From Polynucleobacter duraquae (GTDB lineage: Bacteria > Pseudomonadota > Gammaproteobacteria > Burkholderiales > Burkholderiaceae), in the NCBI RefSeq assembly GCF_000973625.1, contig NZ_CP007501.1, forward strand, positions 1,178,001 through 1,242,000: a DNA stretch of 64,000 nt, written 5' to 3'. Position 1 is the stretch's first letter, and every line of letters begins with the position of its first letter. Position numbers and translations under genes: made by a program. The notes under the pieces are model-generated. The model was not told where the DNA came from. It ran no database searches and saw nothing but the letters and a program-made list of their open reading frames with translations. Positions 1 to 8,172 of this stretch are shown here, piece by piece.

Positions 1-1376
1 CCACGCGCAGAGTTATAGGCCGGATTGATGATGTGCTGGAAGTTCACACCCGCAAGCACGTTCTTGATCACAGTAGCGTTGTAATAGACCTCACCAATTC
101 GCTCGGGTGAATAAGAAATCGTCTGACTAGGACTGGCGTAGTCACCAATGAAATAAGACACGCCTCCTGCTTGCAAGTAGCCACGGCGATAACTGGATAA
201 ACCGTTTTGCATCATCGAAATACCAACGCTATCACTGGGGCGCTGCCAACTTGTGCCATTCATGCCCATACCTACGGATATGGAATTGTCTGCTTCAGTA
301 AACGACATGGTCTCGGTCTTACCATCGGATGTGAACGCACGGCCATAGATACCAAGGTCTTTGGTCAAGGCCTGCTCACCATGTATACCAATACCTGTCT
401 TAATTTGATTGCTATTGCGTACATTGTTAATCGCTTGCGTACCCTGACGTGCTCCTGGATTTTGATCAATATAGTTCGTAGCATCCTCAAAGCGCGCCAA
501 AATCATTTTGTTGCGGTAGGCTAAGACGCTGACCTTGCCTGGCAGATCAGCAATGTTATGTTGGCGCTCTACTTCTACTTGATCACCATAGGCATTAAAG
601 ATTTGCCAATTGAGATCACGACCATTCGGTGACTTAGGAGCGAGCATGCGCGAGGCTCGCATCACCCAGTTATCTAAATACCACTCACCAGCCAAGCCCC
701 AGCTATAGCCTCGGGCATCAGCTGCATAGTCATAAGCTAGATAGGTCATATTGCCCCAGTTCATAAACTGGATGCGGGGATCTTTGGCATAACGGCTATC
801 GTCAAAGATATCGAGCGTTGAGAACTGACCACCGGTAAGCACTACGCGATTACTACTCACTGTTTGGGTAATGTGATTAGCCTGATCCTCAATCACAAGC
901 TTATCGCCCTCTTGATTGATGGTGTGACGTGCAAAGGCTCTTGCAGAATAAAACTTCGCTTGTGTGCCAGAAGCTTTACTACCTTCACCATTGGTAAATC
1001 CACCCAGTCCTACTAAGCCTGAAAAGGGCACACCCGAAACTACTTCTGGATTGAAATAGATATCGGTATCAGGAGCAATACGTGCGCCCATGAATAAGGT
1101 TCCAGACCAGCTGTAACTCATGGAGTTCTGAGCTTTCAAGCTGTTCTGACCAGAATAAGATGAATTGAAATTCTTATAACGCTGATTAATATAAGTTGTT
1201 TGGCCGTGGATATTGACTGGCAAACCAAAGAGTTCTCCTTCTGTAGGAAAGCTCTCAATGGGTGAGGCAAACGTTGCGATTTGGTCTGAACCAGATCCGG
1301 CCTTCTGGGCGAGCGCAGTCGTACTGAACAAGAAAGCAAATAAGCAAGGTAGAAGAAGGTAGGATTTGCGGGTCAT
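1..1376 (-). CDS. carbohydrate porin, OprB family (5' part; runs off left edge)
   Basis: An open frame of 458 codons starts at 1376 and is still open at base 1, so only the N-terminal part is in the window. The first residues (MTRKSYLLLPCLFAFLF...) form a signal peptide ending near TTALAQ, so the product is exported. The mature part is rich in Gly, aromatic and alternating polar/hydrophobic residues as in outer-membrane beta-barrels. Family-like stretches include the FNPE-VSGVPFSGL-GLGGF block, DIFDDSRYAKDPR and AADARGYSWG, which are characteristic of OprB-type carbohydrate porins. Expected role is passive uptake of sugars or similar small solutes across the outer membrane. No partner gene is visible here; the downstream end lies outside. 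Family call is from remembered motifs, not a search. Confidence 0.82.
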   Translation of the reverse strand, partial: MTRKSYLLLPCLFAFLFSTTALAQKAGSGSDQIATFASPIESFPTEGELFGLPVNIHGQTTYINQRYKNFNSSYSGQNSLKAQNSMSYSWSGTLFMGARIAPDTDIYFNPEVVSGVPFSGLVGLGGFTNGEGSKASGTQAKFYSARAFARHTINQEGDKLVIEDQANHITQTVSSNRVVLTGGQFSTLDIFDDSRYAKDPRIQFMNWGNMTYLAYDYAADARGYSWGLAGEWYLDNWVMRASRMLAPKSPNGRDLNWQIFNAYGDQVEVERQHNIADLPGKVSVLAYRNKMILARFEDATNYIDQNPGARQGTQAINNVRNSNQIKTGIGIHGEQALTKDLGIYGRAFTSDGKTETMSFTEADNSISVGMGMNGTSWQRPSDSVGISMMQNGLSSYRRGYLQAGGVSYFIGDYASPSQTISYSPERIGEVYYNATVIKNVLAGVNFQHIINPAYNSAR

Positions 1377-1555
1377 TCAGAATTTCACATTACTTAGTAT
1401 CGACGACCAATGAATAACTAAAAGCCAGATCAACCAGGGTAAACACAAGACAGCTCGGATAGGCACGGCGTGAGATTGAAGCTCAACAGGGGTGCAGGCC
1501 AAATTATCCTCAAAAAGAGGTAATTTACCTAGAATTTATGTCGGCTTAGTGACCA

Positions 1556-1744
1556 TTAGAGTCCCGGGGATTGGGCATTGAGGATATCTAACAATCTTTT
1601 GCCTGTTAACTGGGAGTTGTTTTCTGCAAGTTTTCCTAAGCGAGTCCAATGCTCAATTTGTTGAAATGGCAATCAACCCTCTAACCTTCCCACTCTCCTA
1701 GCATGCATCACTAGATTCTGAGACAACCCAATCACTTTGGGCAT
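1556..1744 (-). pseudogene. ParD-like antitoxin, interrupted by an in-frame stop
   Basis: Reading from ATG 1744 to TAA 1556 gives 63 codons with one internal TGA (1673-1675, codon 24). The first part reads MPKVIGLSQNLVMHARR, like the start of a ribbon-helix-helix antitoxin. The second part reads QQIEHWTRLGKLAEN..., matching the 'PKQIEHWAxIGKIAE-NPDL' signature of ParD-like antitoxins. Both halves are in the same frame, so a single point change explains the break. The ATG directly abuts the stop of the upstream 87-codon gene (TAAATG), an operon arrangement typical of toxin-antitoxin pairs. I infer a decayed antitoxin; a sequencing error at the TGA is the alternative. Confidence 0.6.
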
Positions 1745-2008
1745 TTAAATAGACAAAACATTTGTCATGAAAATCTTGCGATCGATGCTTTCAATCATCA
1801 TATCTATGGGTATTGCCTTAACCCCGCCTCTTCGCATTTCTCTCATGGATCTATCAGCCAGCTTTAGATCATATTGATCCTCCATTCGCCTGCGGTGTAA
1901 GTCATCTAATAACTCGCCTACATCATTAAATCTGACCTCATTGAACGCCTCGATCTCTCCCAATGCCATTAATGTAAGTAAGCGGTTTTCATTAGGTCTT
2001 GAGGGCAT
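1745..2008 (-). CDS. hypothetical protein upstream of the ParD-like remnant
   Basis: Frame of 87 codons with a highly charged, helix-prone middle (LLDDLHRRRMEDQYDLKLADRSMREMRRGG). No family recognised. Its TAA stop is immediately followed by the ATG of the ParD-like remnant, so the two were probably co-transcribed. Position suggests it could be the partner of that antitoxin, but the sequence does not look like RelE/ParE, HicA, PIN or BrnT toxins, so that remains speculation. No clear Shine-Dalgarno precedes 2008; an internal ATG at the MALGEIEAF segment is an alternative start. The gene may itself be non-functional if the locus is decaying. Confidence 0.4.
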   Translation of the reverse strand: MPSRPNENRLLTLMALGEIEAFNEVRFNDVGELLDDLHRRRMEDQYDLKLADRSMREMRRGGVKAIPIDMMIESIDRKIFMTNVLSI

Positions 2009-2122
2009 CTTTTAGTCGGTCAGAGAGAAGATCTGACTGCGTTGTAGTTAAAAGATGAATGTAGCTCTTTGGCGTTTTAATTTCAACGACAAGAGCAAAA
2101 GGGTTTTAGAAAACTACTTTAC

Positions 2123-2737
2123 TTAGCGACGATCCATCAGCGCTCTGGCCAAAGTACCTGCATCCACATACTCCAACTCTCCACCCACCGGAATGCCTCT
2201 AGCAATTCTGGTGACTTTAATACCTTTGGATTTAAGCACTTCACCAATGTAGTGGGCTGTAGCTTCACCTTCACTGGTGAAATTCGTTGCTAGAACTACT
2301 TCTCTGACGGGCACTCCAGTATCGGGAGCTTCAATTCGATTAAGCAATCGATCAAAATGAATTTCATTAGGGCCCATGCCATCCAGTGGTGAGATACGGC
2401 CCATTAATACAAAGTAATTGCCCTTAAAACTCATAGTCTGCTCAACCATGACCTGGTCGGCAGGAGTTTCCACAATGCACAGCAGAGATGGATCACGACG
2501 ATCATCCATACAAGTGCCGCAGATTTGGGTCTCTGAAAAAGTATTGCAACGGGCGCAGTGGCCTACAGTTTCAACAGCTTCACCTAATGACTGAGCAAGT
2601 ACTGCTGCGCCATTACGATCATGCTGCAGCAAGTAAAAAGCCATACGCTGCGCAGACTTAGGCCCTACTCCAGGCAATACGCGCAGTGCCTCGATCAAAC
2701 GACCAAGTGCATCTTGCGGAGCTTCTTGACGCGCCAT
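2123..2737 (-). CDS. recR: recombination mediator protein RecR
   Basis: RecR binds DNA with RecF/RecO and helps load RecA at gaps. The 204-residue length is standard. Visible features: the N-terminal helix-hairpin-helix ([17 protein letters not shown]), a C4 zinc finger around residues 60-75 (CARC...CGTC), and the Toprim domain with a VVETPAD-type motif ([14 protein letters not shown]) and the conserved C-terminal [14 protein letters not shown] segment. Start at 2737 overlaps the stop of ybaB by one base (TAATG), so translation is probably coupled. Gene order dnaX-ybaB-recR is conserved in many proteobacteria. Confidence 0.97.
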   Translation of the reverse strand: MARQEAPQDALGRLIEALRVLPGVGPKSAQRMAFYLLQHDRNGAAVLAQSLGEAVETVGHCARCNTFSETQICGTCMDDRRDPSLLCIVETPADQVMVEQTMSFKGNYFVLMGRISPLDGMGPNEIHFDRLLNRIEAPDTGVPVREVVLATNFTSEGEATAHYIGEVLKSKGIKVTRIARGIPVGGELEYVDAGTLARALMDRR

Positions 2738-3060
2738 TAAAACGGTAACTTAAATCCAGGAGGCATTGGCATACCCGCAGTAGCACCAGACATTACTTGT
2801 GAACTAGCGGCTTCTACTTGTTTGAATGCCTCTGTATAGGCAGTAACTAGTAAGTCTTCGAGCATTTCGCGATCGTCCATTGCACCTGGATCAATCTGTA
2901 CACGCTTCATTTCGTGTTTGCCAGAGATGGTGACTTTCACTAAACCACCAGCTGCTTGGCCGGTGACTTCTAGCGCAGCTAATTGCTCTTGCGCTACTTT
3001 CATCTTCTCTTGCATCTGCTGGGCTTGTTTCATCAAACCCGCAAGGCCACCTTTCATCAT
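2737..3060 (-). CDS. ybaB: nucleoid-associated protein YbaB/EbfC
   Basis: A 107-residue YbaB/EbfC family DNA-binding protein. Sequence shows the N-terminal Gln/Met-rich amphipathic helix ([16 protein letters not shown]), the central beta segment ([19 protein letters not shown]) and a PGFKLPF C-terminus, all typical of the family. It lies between dnaX and recR and overlaps recR by one base, so the three form an operon on the minus strand. Start is MMKGG; the second ATG at 3057 is equally possible. Role in bacteria is nucleoid binding with proposed links to recombination. Confidence 0.95.
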   Translation of the reverse strand: MMKGGLAGLMKQAQQMQEKMKVAQEQLAALEVTGQAAGGLVKVTISGKHEMKRVQIDPGAMDDREMLEDLLVTAYTEAFKQVEAASSQVMSGATAGMPMPPGFKLPF

Positions 3061-3088
3061 CGCTTTATTTCCTTATGTTTTCTGATCT

Positions 3089-4780
3089 TTAGATTGGCTT
3101 CACAGAGCCACCAACTACTTTGGCTCCAAACTCTTTTTGTAATTGCTGAATAAATGGATCTTGTGCAATCAATTGCTCTGCATTGAGTCTTTTCTCTTGG
3201 TGTATCTGGGCATCGACTTTTGCTACGGTTTTGCCTTCCACTTCACCTTTTTCAATCACTACTTTCACAGGTTTGCCAAAGTATGCAGTCAGTGAATCTG
3301 CAAGACGATTAATAGAGGCTTCAGAAGCTAATTGCGGCATGGGCGTAACCACCGTAGCGCGCACGCCTGCTGGTGAATCTTCCCAATCTTGTAACTCTGT
3401 CTGAAACGCTAACTGTTGTACTAGGCCTTTAATTGGCAACTGGCGGACCAAAGTATGCCAGTCAGGACGATCTGCACTAGAAGCAATTGGCGCCGATGCA
3501 GCAGGCTTAGCTGGCGCTACAACCGCAGCTGGAGCTGGGGGTGCAGACCTGACTGGGGCAGCTGTTTGGTTTGCTGGTCTGGGTGATCGAGGTGCTGATG
3601 TTACCGAAGCTACCGGGGGTGCGGAGTTACTGCTGCTGTTGCTATTACTACTGTTGCCCCCTGCTCTGCTGGGAGTTTCATTTCCTGGACGAAAGGCCAA
3701 CATCCGCAAGAGCGTCATGGCAAAGCCAGTTTGCTCATCTGGTGCCAGTGATAAATCGGGGCGGCTTGTAATGCTAATTTGGTAGAAGAGTTGCGCTTCT
3801 TCTTTTGTCAGTGCGCTAGCTAAGCGATGAATCTCTGCAGCTTCTGGCCAATCTTCTAAGACAGATTCGGGAACAATTTGCGCGGCAGCGATTTTTTGAA
3901 TGAGACTCGATAGATCCGCCAGCGCTAATGAGAAAGACATACTGCGCTCACCCATTTCATTGGAAATCGCCAACAGTGTTGCGCCATCTTTTGCGATGAG
4001 TGCATCTAAAATTTTAATGAGGTATGCGTCATCGAGCGTGCCCAGCATCCCGCGCACAGCTTCTTCAGTTACTTTACCTGCGGCGTACGCAATGGCTTGA
4101 TCAGTCAGTGATAAAGCATCACGCATGGAGCCTTGCGCTGCTTTTGCTAAAACACGTAGTGCATTGGTCTCACAGTCCACTTTTTCTGCGGCGAGTACTT
4201 TTTCTAAATGCTCCACGATGAGCGGTACTGGCATTTGCTTGAGATTGAACTGCAGGCACCGCGACAAAATGGTAACTGGAATCTTTTGTGGATCTGTAGT
4301 TGCTAGTATGAACTTCACATGTTCAGGCGGCTCTTCGAGCGTTTTGAGCATGGCATTAAAGGCATGATTGGTGAGCATGTGCACCTCGTCAATCATGTAG
4401 ACCTTGTAACGTGCATTACTCGGTGCGTAGGCTGCTTTTTCTAATAGAGCGGCAATGTCGTCTACCCCGCGATTACTCGCAGCATCCATCTCTATATAGT
4501 CAACAAAGCGGCCTGCATCGATTTCTAGGCAAGCTGGGCATTTTCCACAGGGTTCTGAGGTCATGCGACCCTGACCATCTTCCCCCGTGCAATTGAGGGC
4601 TTTGGCCATAATTCGGGCGATTGTGGTCTTTCCGACCCCGCGAGTGCCTGTAAAGAGCCAAGCGTGGTGCAATCGACCCTGATCTAAGGCATGGGTCAGA
4701 GCTTTGACCACATGGTCTTGTCCTACCAATTGGGAGAAGGTTTTAGGGCGCCACGAACGGGCTAAAGCCAATGCTGTCAT
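3089..4780 (-). CDS. dnaX: DNA polymerase III subunits gamma/tau
   Basis: Clamp-loader ATPase of the replicative polymerase. The AAA+ module has Walker A GTRGVGKT at about residues 45-52, a four-cysteine zinc site (C64...C79, C82, C85), Walker B DEVHM and the SRC sensor box (SRCLQFNLKQ). A Ser/Asn-rich then Ala/Pro-rich linker (about residues 370-430) leads to a C-terminal domain that resembles tau domains IV-V, so the 563-residue product is the full tau form. I did not find an obvious A-rich slippery site for making gamma. First gene of the dnaX-ybaB-recR operon; divergent from the SRP RNA gene. Confidence 0.96.
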   Translation of the reverse strand: MTALALARSWRPKTFSQLVGQDHVVKALTHALDQGRLHHAWLFTGTRGVGKTTIARIMAKALNCTGEDGQGRMTSEPCGKCPACLEIDAGRFVDYIEMDAASNRGVDDIAALLEKAAYAPSNARYKVYMIDEVHMLTNHAFNAMLKTLEEPPEHVKFILATTDPQKIPVTILSRCLQFNLKQMPVPLIVEHLEKVLAAEKVDCETNALRVLAKAAQGSMRDALSLTDQAIAYAAGKVTEEAVRGMLGTLDDAYLIKILDALIAKDGATLLAISNEMGERSMSFSLALADLSSLIQKIAAAQIVPESVLEDWPEAAEIHRLASALTKEEAQLFYQISITSRPDLSLAPDEQTGFAMTLLRMLAFRPGNETPSRAGGNSSNSNSSSNSAPPVASVTSAPRSPRPANQTAAPVRSAPPAPAAVVAPAKPAASAPIASSADRPDWHTLVRQLPIKGLVQQLAFQTELQDWEDSPAGVRATVVTPMPQLASEASINRLADSLTAYFGKPVKVVIEKGEVEGKTVAKVDAQIHQEKRLNAEQLIAQDPFIQQLQKEFGAKVVGGSVKPI

Positions 4781-4810
4781 GTATTACATTCTAACAAGCT
4801 AAAATGGAAT

Positions 4811-4909
4811 TGGACGGGCCTCCCCGCATGGCGGTTTGGATAACCTGGTCAGGTCGGGAACGAAGCAGCCAAACCCAATTCTGTCAGTGCCGGGGGTCGG
4901 GCTCGTCCA
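4811..4909 (+). ncRNA. ffs: 4.5S RNA (signal recognition particle RNA, small bacterial type)
   Basis: The conserved SRP domain IV is present: GGTCAGGTCGGGAACGAAGC near 4847-4866, followed by AGCC. The flanks (TGGACGGGCCTCCCCGC at 4811 and the GGGGGTCGGGCTCGTCCA end at 4909) pair to form one long hairpin of about 99 nt, as expected for small bacterial SRP RNA without an Alu domain. It works with Ffh in co-translational targeting of membrane proteins. It is divergent from dnaX, a common placement in this lineage. Ends are estimated from base pairing. Confidence 0.95.
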
Positions 4910-4925
4910 CCCTACCCCCTTGGAA

Positions 4926-5375
4926 TTAATCTAAGAAATCAGCTTTTTTAGCAATCCATCCTTTTACGCGACCTAATAGCGCCTGGGCTTGTTTAATCGC
5001 TTCATTCAACATGACATCACTCACAATATCCCCAGAATAATCAATCACGTTTCGCTGTTTGCGTAGTTGATCTAAGGTAATCAGAGTAGATGAATCTACC
5101 CCCATGGTGTGCACCAAACTCTGAATAATGGTTTGATGGTGGCCTGGCTTACTAGTGAGCACTCGATAGCCGTGGGCTTGTAGCGCTGCACTTGATGCTT
5201 GAGTAATGGATTTGTATGCCAGATCAAAGCGCCCTTCATTACTGAGCTCCTCGACTTGCGCATCTTTCAAGCTGGCTTGAGAAGCCTCTAGTAAACGTTG
5301 AATGCTAAGTTTGTCACGCTCAATTGTGTCAAGCGTTACCCCGATGAGATTTTTTAACAAGTTTTGTGTCTCCAT
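4926..5375 (-). CDS. HEPN-domain protein, partner of the upstream nucleotidyltransferase
   Basis: A 149-residue mostly helical protein resembling the HEPN family that pairs with minimal nucleotidyltransferases. I chose ATG 5375 (METQNLLKN); a longer frame from 5402 lies inside the upstream gene. The start overlaps the nucleotidyltransferase gene by 47 nt in another frame, so translation is coupled. Canonical toxic HEPN RNases carry R-X4-6-H; here the matching segment near residues 108-113 is RNVIDY followed by SGD, with no histidine. That suggests either a substrate-binding, non-RNase HEPN or a subfamily with a different active site. Role therefore inferred from context. Confidence 0.75.
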   Translation of the reverse strand: METQNLLKNLIGVTLDTIERDKLSIQRLLEASQASLKDAQVEELSNEGRFDLAYKSITQASSAALQAHGYRVLTSKPGHHQTIIQSLVHTMGVDSSTLITLDQLRKQRNVIDYSGDIVSDVMLNEAIKQAQALLGRVKGWIAKKADFLD

Positions 5376-5958
5376 TGATGAGCAGATCATGCTCATTGCC
5401 AACGATGTATAGCTTTGGTTTGCTTAGTACATCACGGATGAAGGCTCCATTATCTTGTATTAACTTTGTCCAATCCTTACTAGTAAAGACCTTGGGGTTA
5501 ATTTCTCTTCCGAGTGTTTCTTGATATGGATGAAGAGTTGCAACGACCTCAGCAAATTTAAGGTCACCAATAATCATGATGTCGATATCACTACCTACAG
5601 TAGCTTTGCTGCCTGCAGTTGATCCAAATATAAATGCACATTGAATCTGATTCTCAAGAGGCAACAACCCCTGCAGAAGAACATCCACTAAACCACTGGT
5701 TTTTCTCATAATGCTCGCCAACTCCTCGAAGATGGGGCATGAGCGATTCGCTTGGTAGTGTGTTTGATTGCCAATCTTTTTTACTGTCACCAACTCTGCT
5801 TGCTCAAGTTTGATCATTTCTCGTTGCAATGTTCCTGGCTCAGTTCCTGTTAAGCGTGCAATTTGGCGCAAGTAATAAGTCTGCTCAGGGTGCAACAGAA
5901 GCAAGCCCAATACACGACTGCGGTATTGACTAAAGAGAATGGATGAAAGCGTAGACAT
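5329..5958 (-). CDS. winged-helix + minimal nucleotidyltransferase (MNT) protein
   Basis: Residues 1-75 form a winged helix-turn-helix (YLRQIARLTGTEPGTLQREM), and about 105-175 a DNA-polymerase-beta-type nucleotidyltransferase with the signature GS-X10-D-X-D (G112-S113 ... D124-I-D126). Paired MNT/HEPN genes are a known toxin-antitoxin class in which the MNT modifies or neutralises the HEPN partner. The fused DNA-binding domain suggests it also represses its own promoter. ATG 5958 (MSTLSS) is preferred because it begins right before the HTH; 5985 is an in-frame alternative. Two direct repeats upstream (5998-6027) are candidate operators. Confidence 0.82.
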   Translation of the reverse strand: MSTLSSILFSQYRSRVLGLLLLHPEQTYYLRQIARLTGTEPGTLQREMIKLEQAELVTVKKIGNQTHYQANRSCPIFEELASIMRKTSGLVDVLLQGLLPLENQIQCAFIFGSTAGSKATVGSDIDIMIIGDLKFAEVVATLHPYQETLGREINPKVFTSKDWTKLIQDNGAFIRDVLSKPKLYIVGNEHDLLINGDTKLVKKSHRGNA

Positions 5959-5997
5959 GGGACATATATTGCCATAAATTCCCATTTTGTGGCTTTA

Positions 5998-6027
5998 TTA
6001 GCAACATTTATTGCTTATTTAGCAACA
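5998..6027. promoter_or_regulatory. direct repeats upstream of the MNT/HEPN operon (candidate operator)
   Basis: TTAGCAACA occurs at 5998-6006 and again at 6019-6027, exactly 21 bp apart (two helical turns). The second copy forms part of a perfect inverted repeat TTGCT-N5-AGCAA (6011-6025). This sits 40-70 bp upstream of the start of the HTH-nucleotidyltransferase gene. I infer an autoregulatory operator. Confidence 0.45.
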
Positions 6028-6110
6028 AATACAGATATCGCAGGAGCAAGCCCTATTACAGAATCCTTAAAACCCTGAGGCACTTTAGGAACTTGAATTA
6101 GATCTTAAGT

Positions 6111-6260
6111 TCATTTTTTCCAAAAGCACGACATACGACGATCAATTCCAGCGGCATAGTCGTGATAAACCCACTTACTACAACTGAATTGATCTACCGT
6201 AATTAATACCAAGATGACTAAAGCCAAAAATATCAACGACCATTTAAGAGAAATATTCAT
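6111..6260 (-). CDS. small single-span membrane peptide (49 aa)
   Basis: ATG 6260 to TGA 6111 gives 49 residues: a short charged start (MNISLKW), a strongly hydrophobic segment (SLIFLALVILVLITV, about residues 8-22), then a polar tail with two cysteines and basic residues (SCSKWVYHDYAAGIDRRMSC). It could be a membrane-anchored micropeptide or a short exported peptide. No family recognised and no good Shine-Dalgarno is visible, so this rests on composition only. Confidence 0.4.
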   Translation of the reverse strand: MNISLKWSLIFLALVILVLITVDQFSCSKWVYHDYAAGIDRRMSCFWKK

Positions 6261-6285
6261 ACAAGAGGATCCATTGAGATTGCCC

Positions 6286-6687
6286 TTAGGACTCTATTTT
6301 GATTTTCTTAAACTTATCTAGAAGTGCCAAGCTAGCTAAGATTTGATTAGCCATATCGGCATCAATCTCTCCTTTGGCTAGTGCATAGAGCACTTGATCA
6401 GCGTGCTCTGCTTCTGGGGCATCTAGTAAGGCCTTAAAGATTTCTTTTTGAGTCATACCTAAATGAATCTGCAATGGCGCCAAATTGATTTGCACAGCAC
6501 TTCCCTTAATACCAAAGCGCACTTGGGCCATCTCAATGAGTTCACTACGCTGCTTTTCTTGTAACTGGGCTAGCGTTGGTAATGGAGAATTTGCGCCTGA
6601 TGAGCTCGATGAGGTATCAGCAGAAGAGGCTACAGCAGAGCCTTTGCCATGTTTTTTATATACCAAATCGTCCATGAAATCATCCAT
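6286..6687 (-). CDS. hypothetical protein with Ser-rich linker
   Basis: Frame of 133 codons. The N-terminus is acidic/basic (MDDFMDDLVYKKHGKG), followed by a Ser-rich stretch (about residues 18-36) and a helical C-terminal half (about 38-133) with the repeated feel of short helices (LAQLQEKQRSELIEMAQ; ILASLALLDKF). No signal peptide or membrane span. No family recognised. Preceded by GGAGGCTTTT before ATG 6687, a good ribosome-binding site, which supports it as real. Single gene; neighbours are small membrane peptides. Confidence 0.65.
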   Translation of the reverse strand: MDDFMDDLVYKKHGKGSAVASSADTSSSSSGANSPLPTLAQLQEKQRSELIEMAQVRFGIKGSAVQINLAPLQIHLGMTQKEIFKALLDAPEAEHADQVLYALAKGEIDADMANQILASLALLDKFKKIKIES

Positions 6688-6775
6688 AAAAGCCTCCTAA
6701 GTCGCTTATGAATGCGGGGGTCATTCATGATCAGAATATTACCGCGATCCTTTGAAGGAGGCTTATTTTAAGAAT

Positions 6776-6907
6776 TTAAAGAATATGAAGCATTCTCAGG
6801 ATTTGCCAGATCATCAAAATGATCAATAGGACGACAACAGTACGGGCGTCCATGACCAATCTAAATAAACGCAATTGCTTGTGAGTGCATTCAACTGAAA
6901 CTTGCAT
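6776..6907 (-). CDS. small membrane peptide (43 aa)
   Basis: ATG 6907 is preceded by AGGGG six bases upstream, a good ribosome-binding site. The 43-residue product has a basic N-terminal half (MQVSVECTHKQLRLFRLVMDAR) and a hydrophobic C-terminal segment (TVVVLLIILMIWQILRML), so it would be a tail-anchored membrane peptide with the N-terminus in the cytoplasm. No family recognised. Confidence 0.5.
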   Translation of the reverse strand: MQVSVECTHKQLRLFRLVMDARTVVVLLIILMIWQILRMLHIL

Positions 6908-7039
6908 GGCAAACCCCTATTAGCTAGAAAAGTTCAGCGTAGAGGTTTGCAATAAAAATGAATAGGGATTAAAGATGATTGGTGTGTAGGAAAGGATTGC
7001 GCCCTCCTACACCCAACCAACACAGATTACTAATAGAGA

Positions 7040-7291
7040 TTACTTTTGTGAATCTGAGTTTCTGCCTTGGGTGACCTTCTTACGCAGAAATGCAGGCTTC
7101 ACTGCTTCAGCACTCATACAGAACATCACGCTATCGTCCAAGTCAGCAATGCGGTTCTTGAGCTTGTCTGAGGAATACATCAATTCTTTTTCCATTGCTT
7201 CATGATCACGTCGATCTAGTAGCTTGCGCAAGTAACTGACTGTTTCTGCTAACCAGGGATTCTCATGTGAACGCTCTTCTAACCTTGCCAT
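7040..7291 (-). CDS. hypothetical protein, probably 5'-truncated by a frameshift
   Basis: The frame from ATG 7291 encodes 83 residues, charged and helical (RLEERSHENPWLAETVSYLRKLLDRRDHEAMEKEL). Just upstream, another frame begins at ATG 7371 with a good Shine-Dalgarno (AGAAAG) and reads MINGKELEVALGT before running into a stop. The frame of the 83-residue protein is open further upstream and reads ARNPQTSDRNWSAVERL directly before its ATG, which looks like natural coding sequence. Joining both gives a plausible protein of about 110 residues. So either one base is missing or extra near 7325-7345, or the short form starting at 7291 is used. Function unknown. Confidence 0.55.
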   Translation of the reverse strand: MARLEERSHENPWLAETVSYLRKLLDRRDHEAMEKELMYSSDKLKNRIADLDDSVMFCMSAEAVKPAFLRKKVTQGRNSDSQK

Positions 7292-7593
7292 CAGACGCTC
7301 TACAGCTGACCAATTACGATCACTAGTTTGCGGGTTCCTAGCGCGACTTCTAATTCTTTGCCGTTAATCATTTGCTTTCTTCTATATTTGCTTTTATTTG
7401 CTAAATCAGGCAAACGCAGTTAGCTACGAAACTAAAGGGCTAAATTACGGAGGAAAGAGCTCATAGATTGAGCTTGTAGCGCCTTTTTTGAGCTATCCCA
7501 GATCATTGCTTTATTTGTAAAGACTTCACTTGGGGGATTTCAACACGAGCCAATCACGTGTAAGCTAGAGAAAACTATTAGAAGGAGACACTC

Positions 7594-7812
7594 ATGAGCG
7601 GAAAACACGCAATCTCAGTTCATGTCAAAGGCAAAAGTGGCGAGCGCGATATTCTCGAGAGTAAAGATCACGGCCTACTCAATTTACTCAACCGCTATCA
7701 CTGTGATACGAGTTCTGCTGCATTCCAAACTGATTGGAATACGTATTGCTTAGCCCACTATCAAGAGACACTTGAAATTCAAGATATCAACTACGAGTGG
7801 TTCAATGAGTAA
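7594..7812 (+). CDS. hypothetical protein (72 aa)
   Basis: Starts at ATG 7594 with a strong ribosome-binding site (AGAAGGAGACACTC just before it). The product is small, soluble and acidic, with a histidine/aromatic C-terminal half (LLNRYHCDTSSAAFQTDWNTYCLAHYQ). No family recognised. It is a single gene on the plus strand; the following 360 bp contain no clear gene. Confidence 0.65.
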   Translation: MSGKHAISVHVKGKSGERDILESKDHGLLNLLNRYHCDTSSAAFQTDWNTYCLAHYQETLEIQDINYEWFNE

Positions 7813-8172
7813 TTGAAGTGATTTCTACACCAACCGATTGCTAAGGGTTTTCACTCCCTCTTTACGTAGGGATAAATATAAAAAGAAGCACTAATTTCTA
7901 TAGGGGAATTGCGTCATTTTTTTGTCACATATCTTTTAAAAGTTGGCCCCCTATCTAAATGAATCAAGCACTTAGAAGAGGTATCATTTTGTTGCTTTGC
8001 AACTAAATTTCATCTCGTAAAAAACTCAAAAATTGATTGGACAAGTTGGCTCGGCAAGAACAAGATAAAGCCATGTCGATGAATCAGTTAAGCGTGCGAA
8101 TGGTCCCGTTTCGACACAGCATGAATGAACTGATTTGTTGGCAACCAAATTTATATTCTTGAAGAGCGCATC
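7813..8172. other. AT-rich intergenic stretch without a convincing gene
   Basis: I see no RNA gene, strong terminator or repeat. The only open frame is a 29-codon one (8073-8162, MSMNQLSVRMVPF...) ending 10 bp before the next small gene; it has no clear ribosome-binding site and is not called. Confidence 0.5.

Noticed and set aside
2009..2112. Open frame on the minus strand just downstream of recR (reads ALVVEIKTPKSYIHLL...)
   Set aside because: It reads like protein but has no start codon in frame, and it overlaps the start of the 87-codon gene; I could not decide between chance and a gene fragment, so it is not called.
8073..8162. 29-codon open frame ending just before the 57-codon gene
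   Set aside because: No ribosome-binding site and very short; could be a leader peptide but there is nothing positive to support it.
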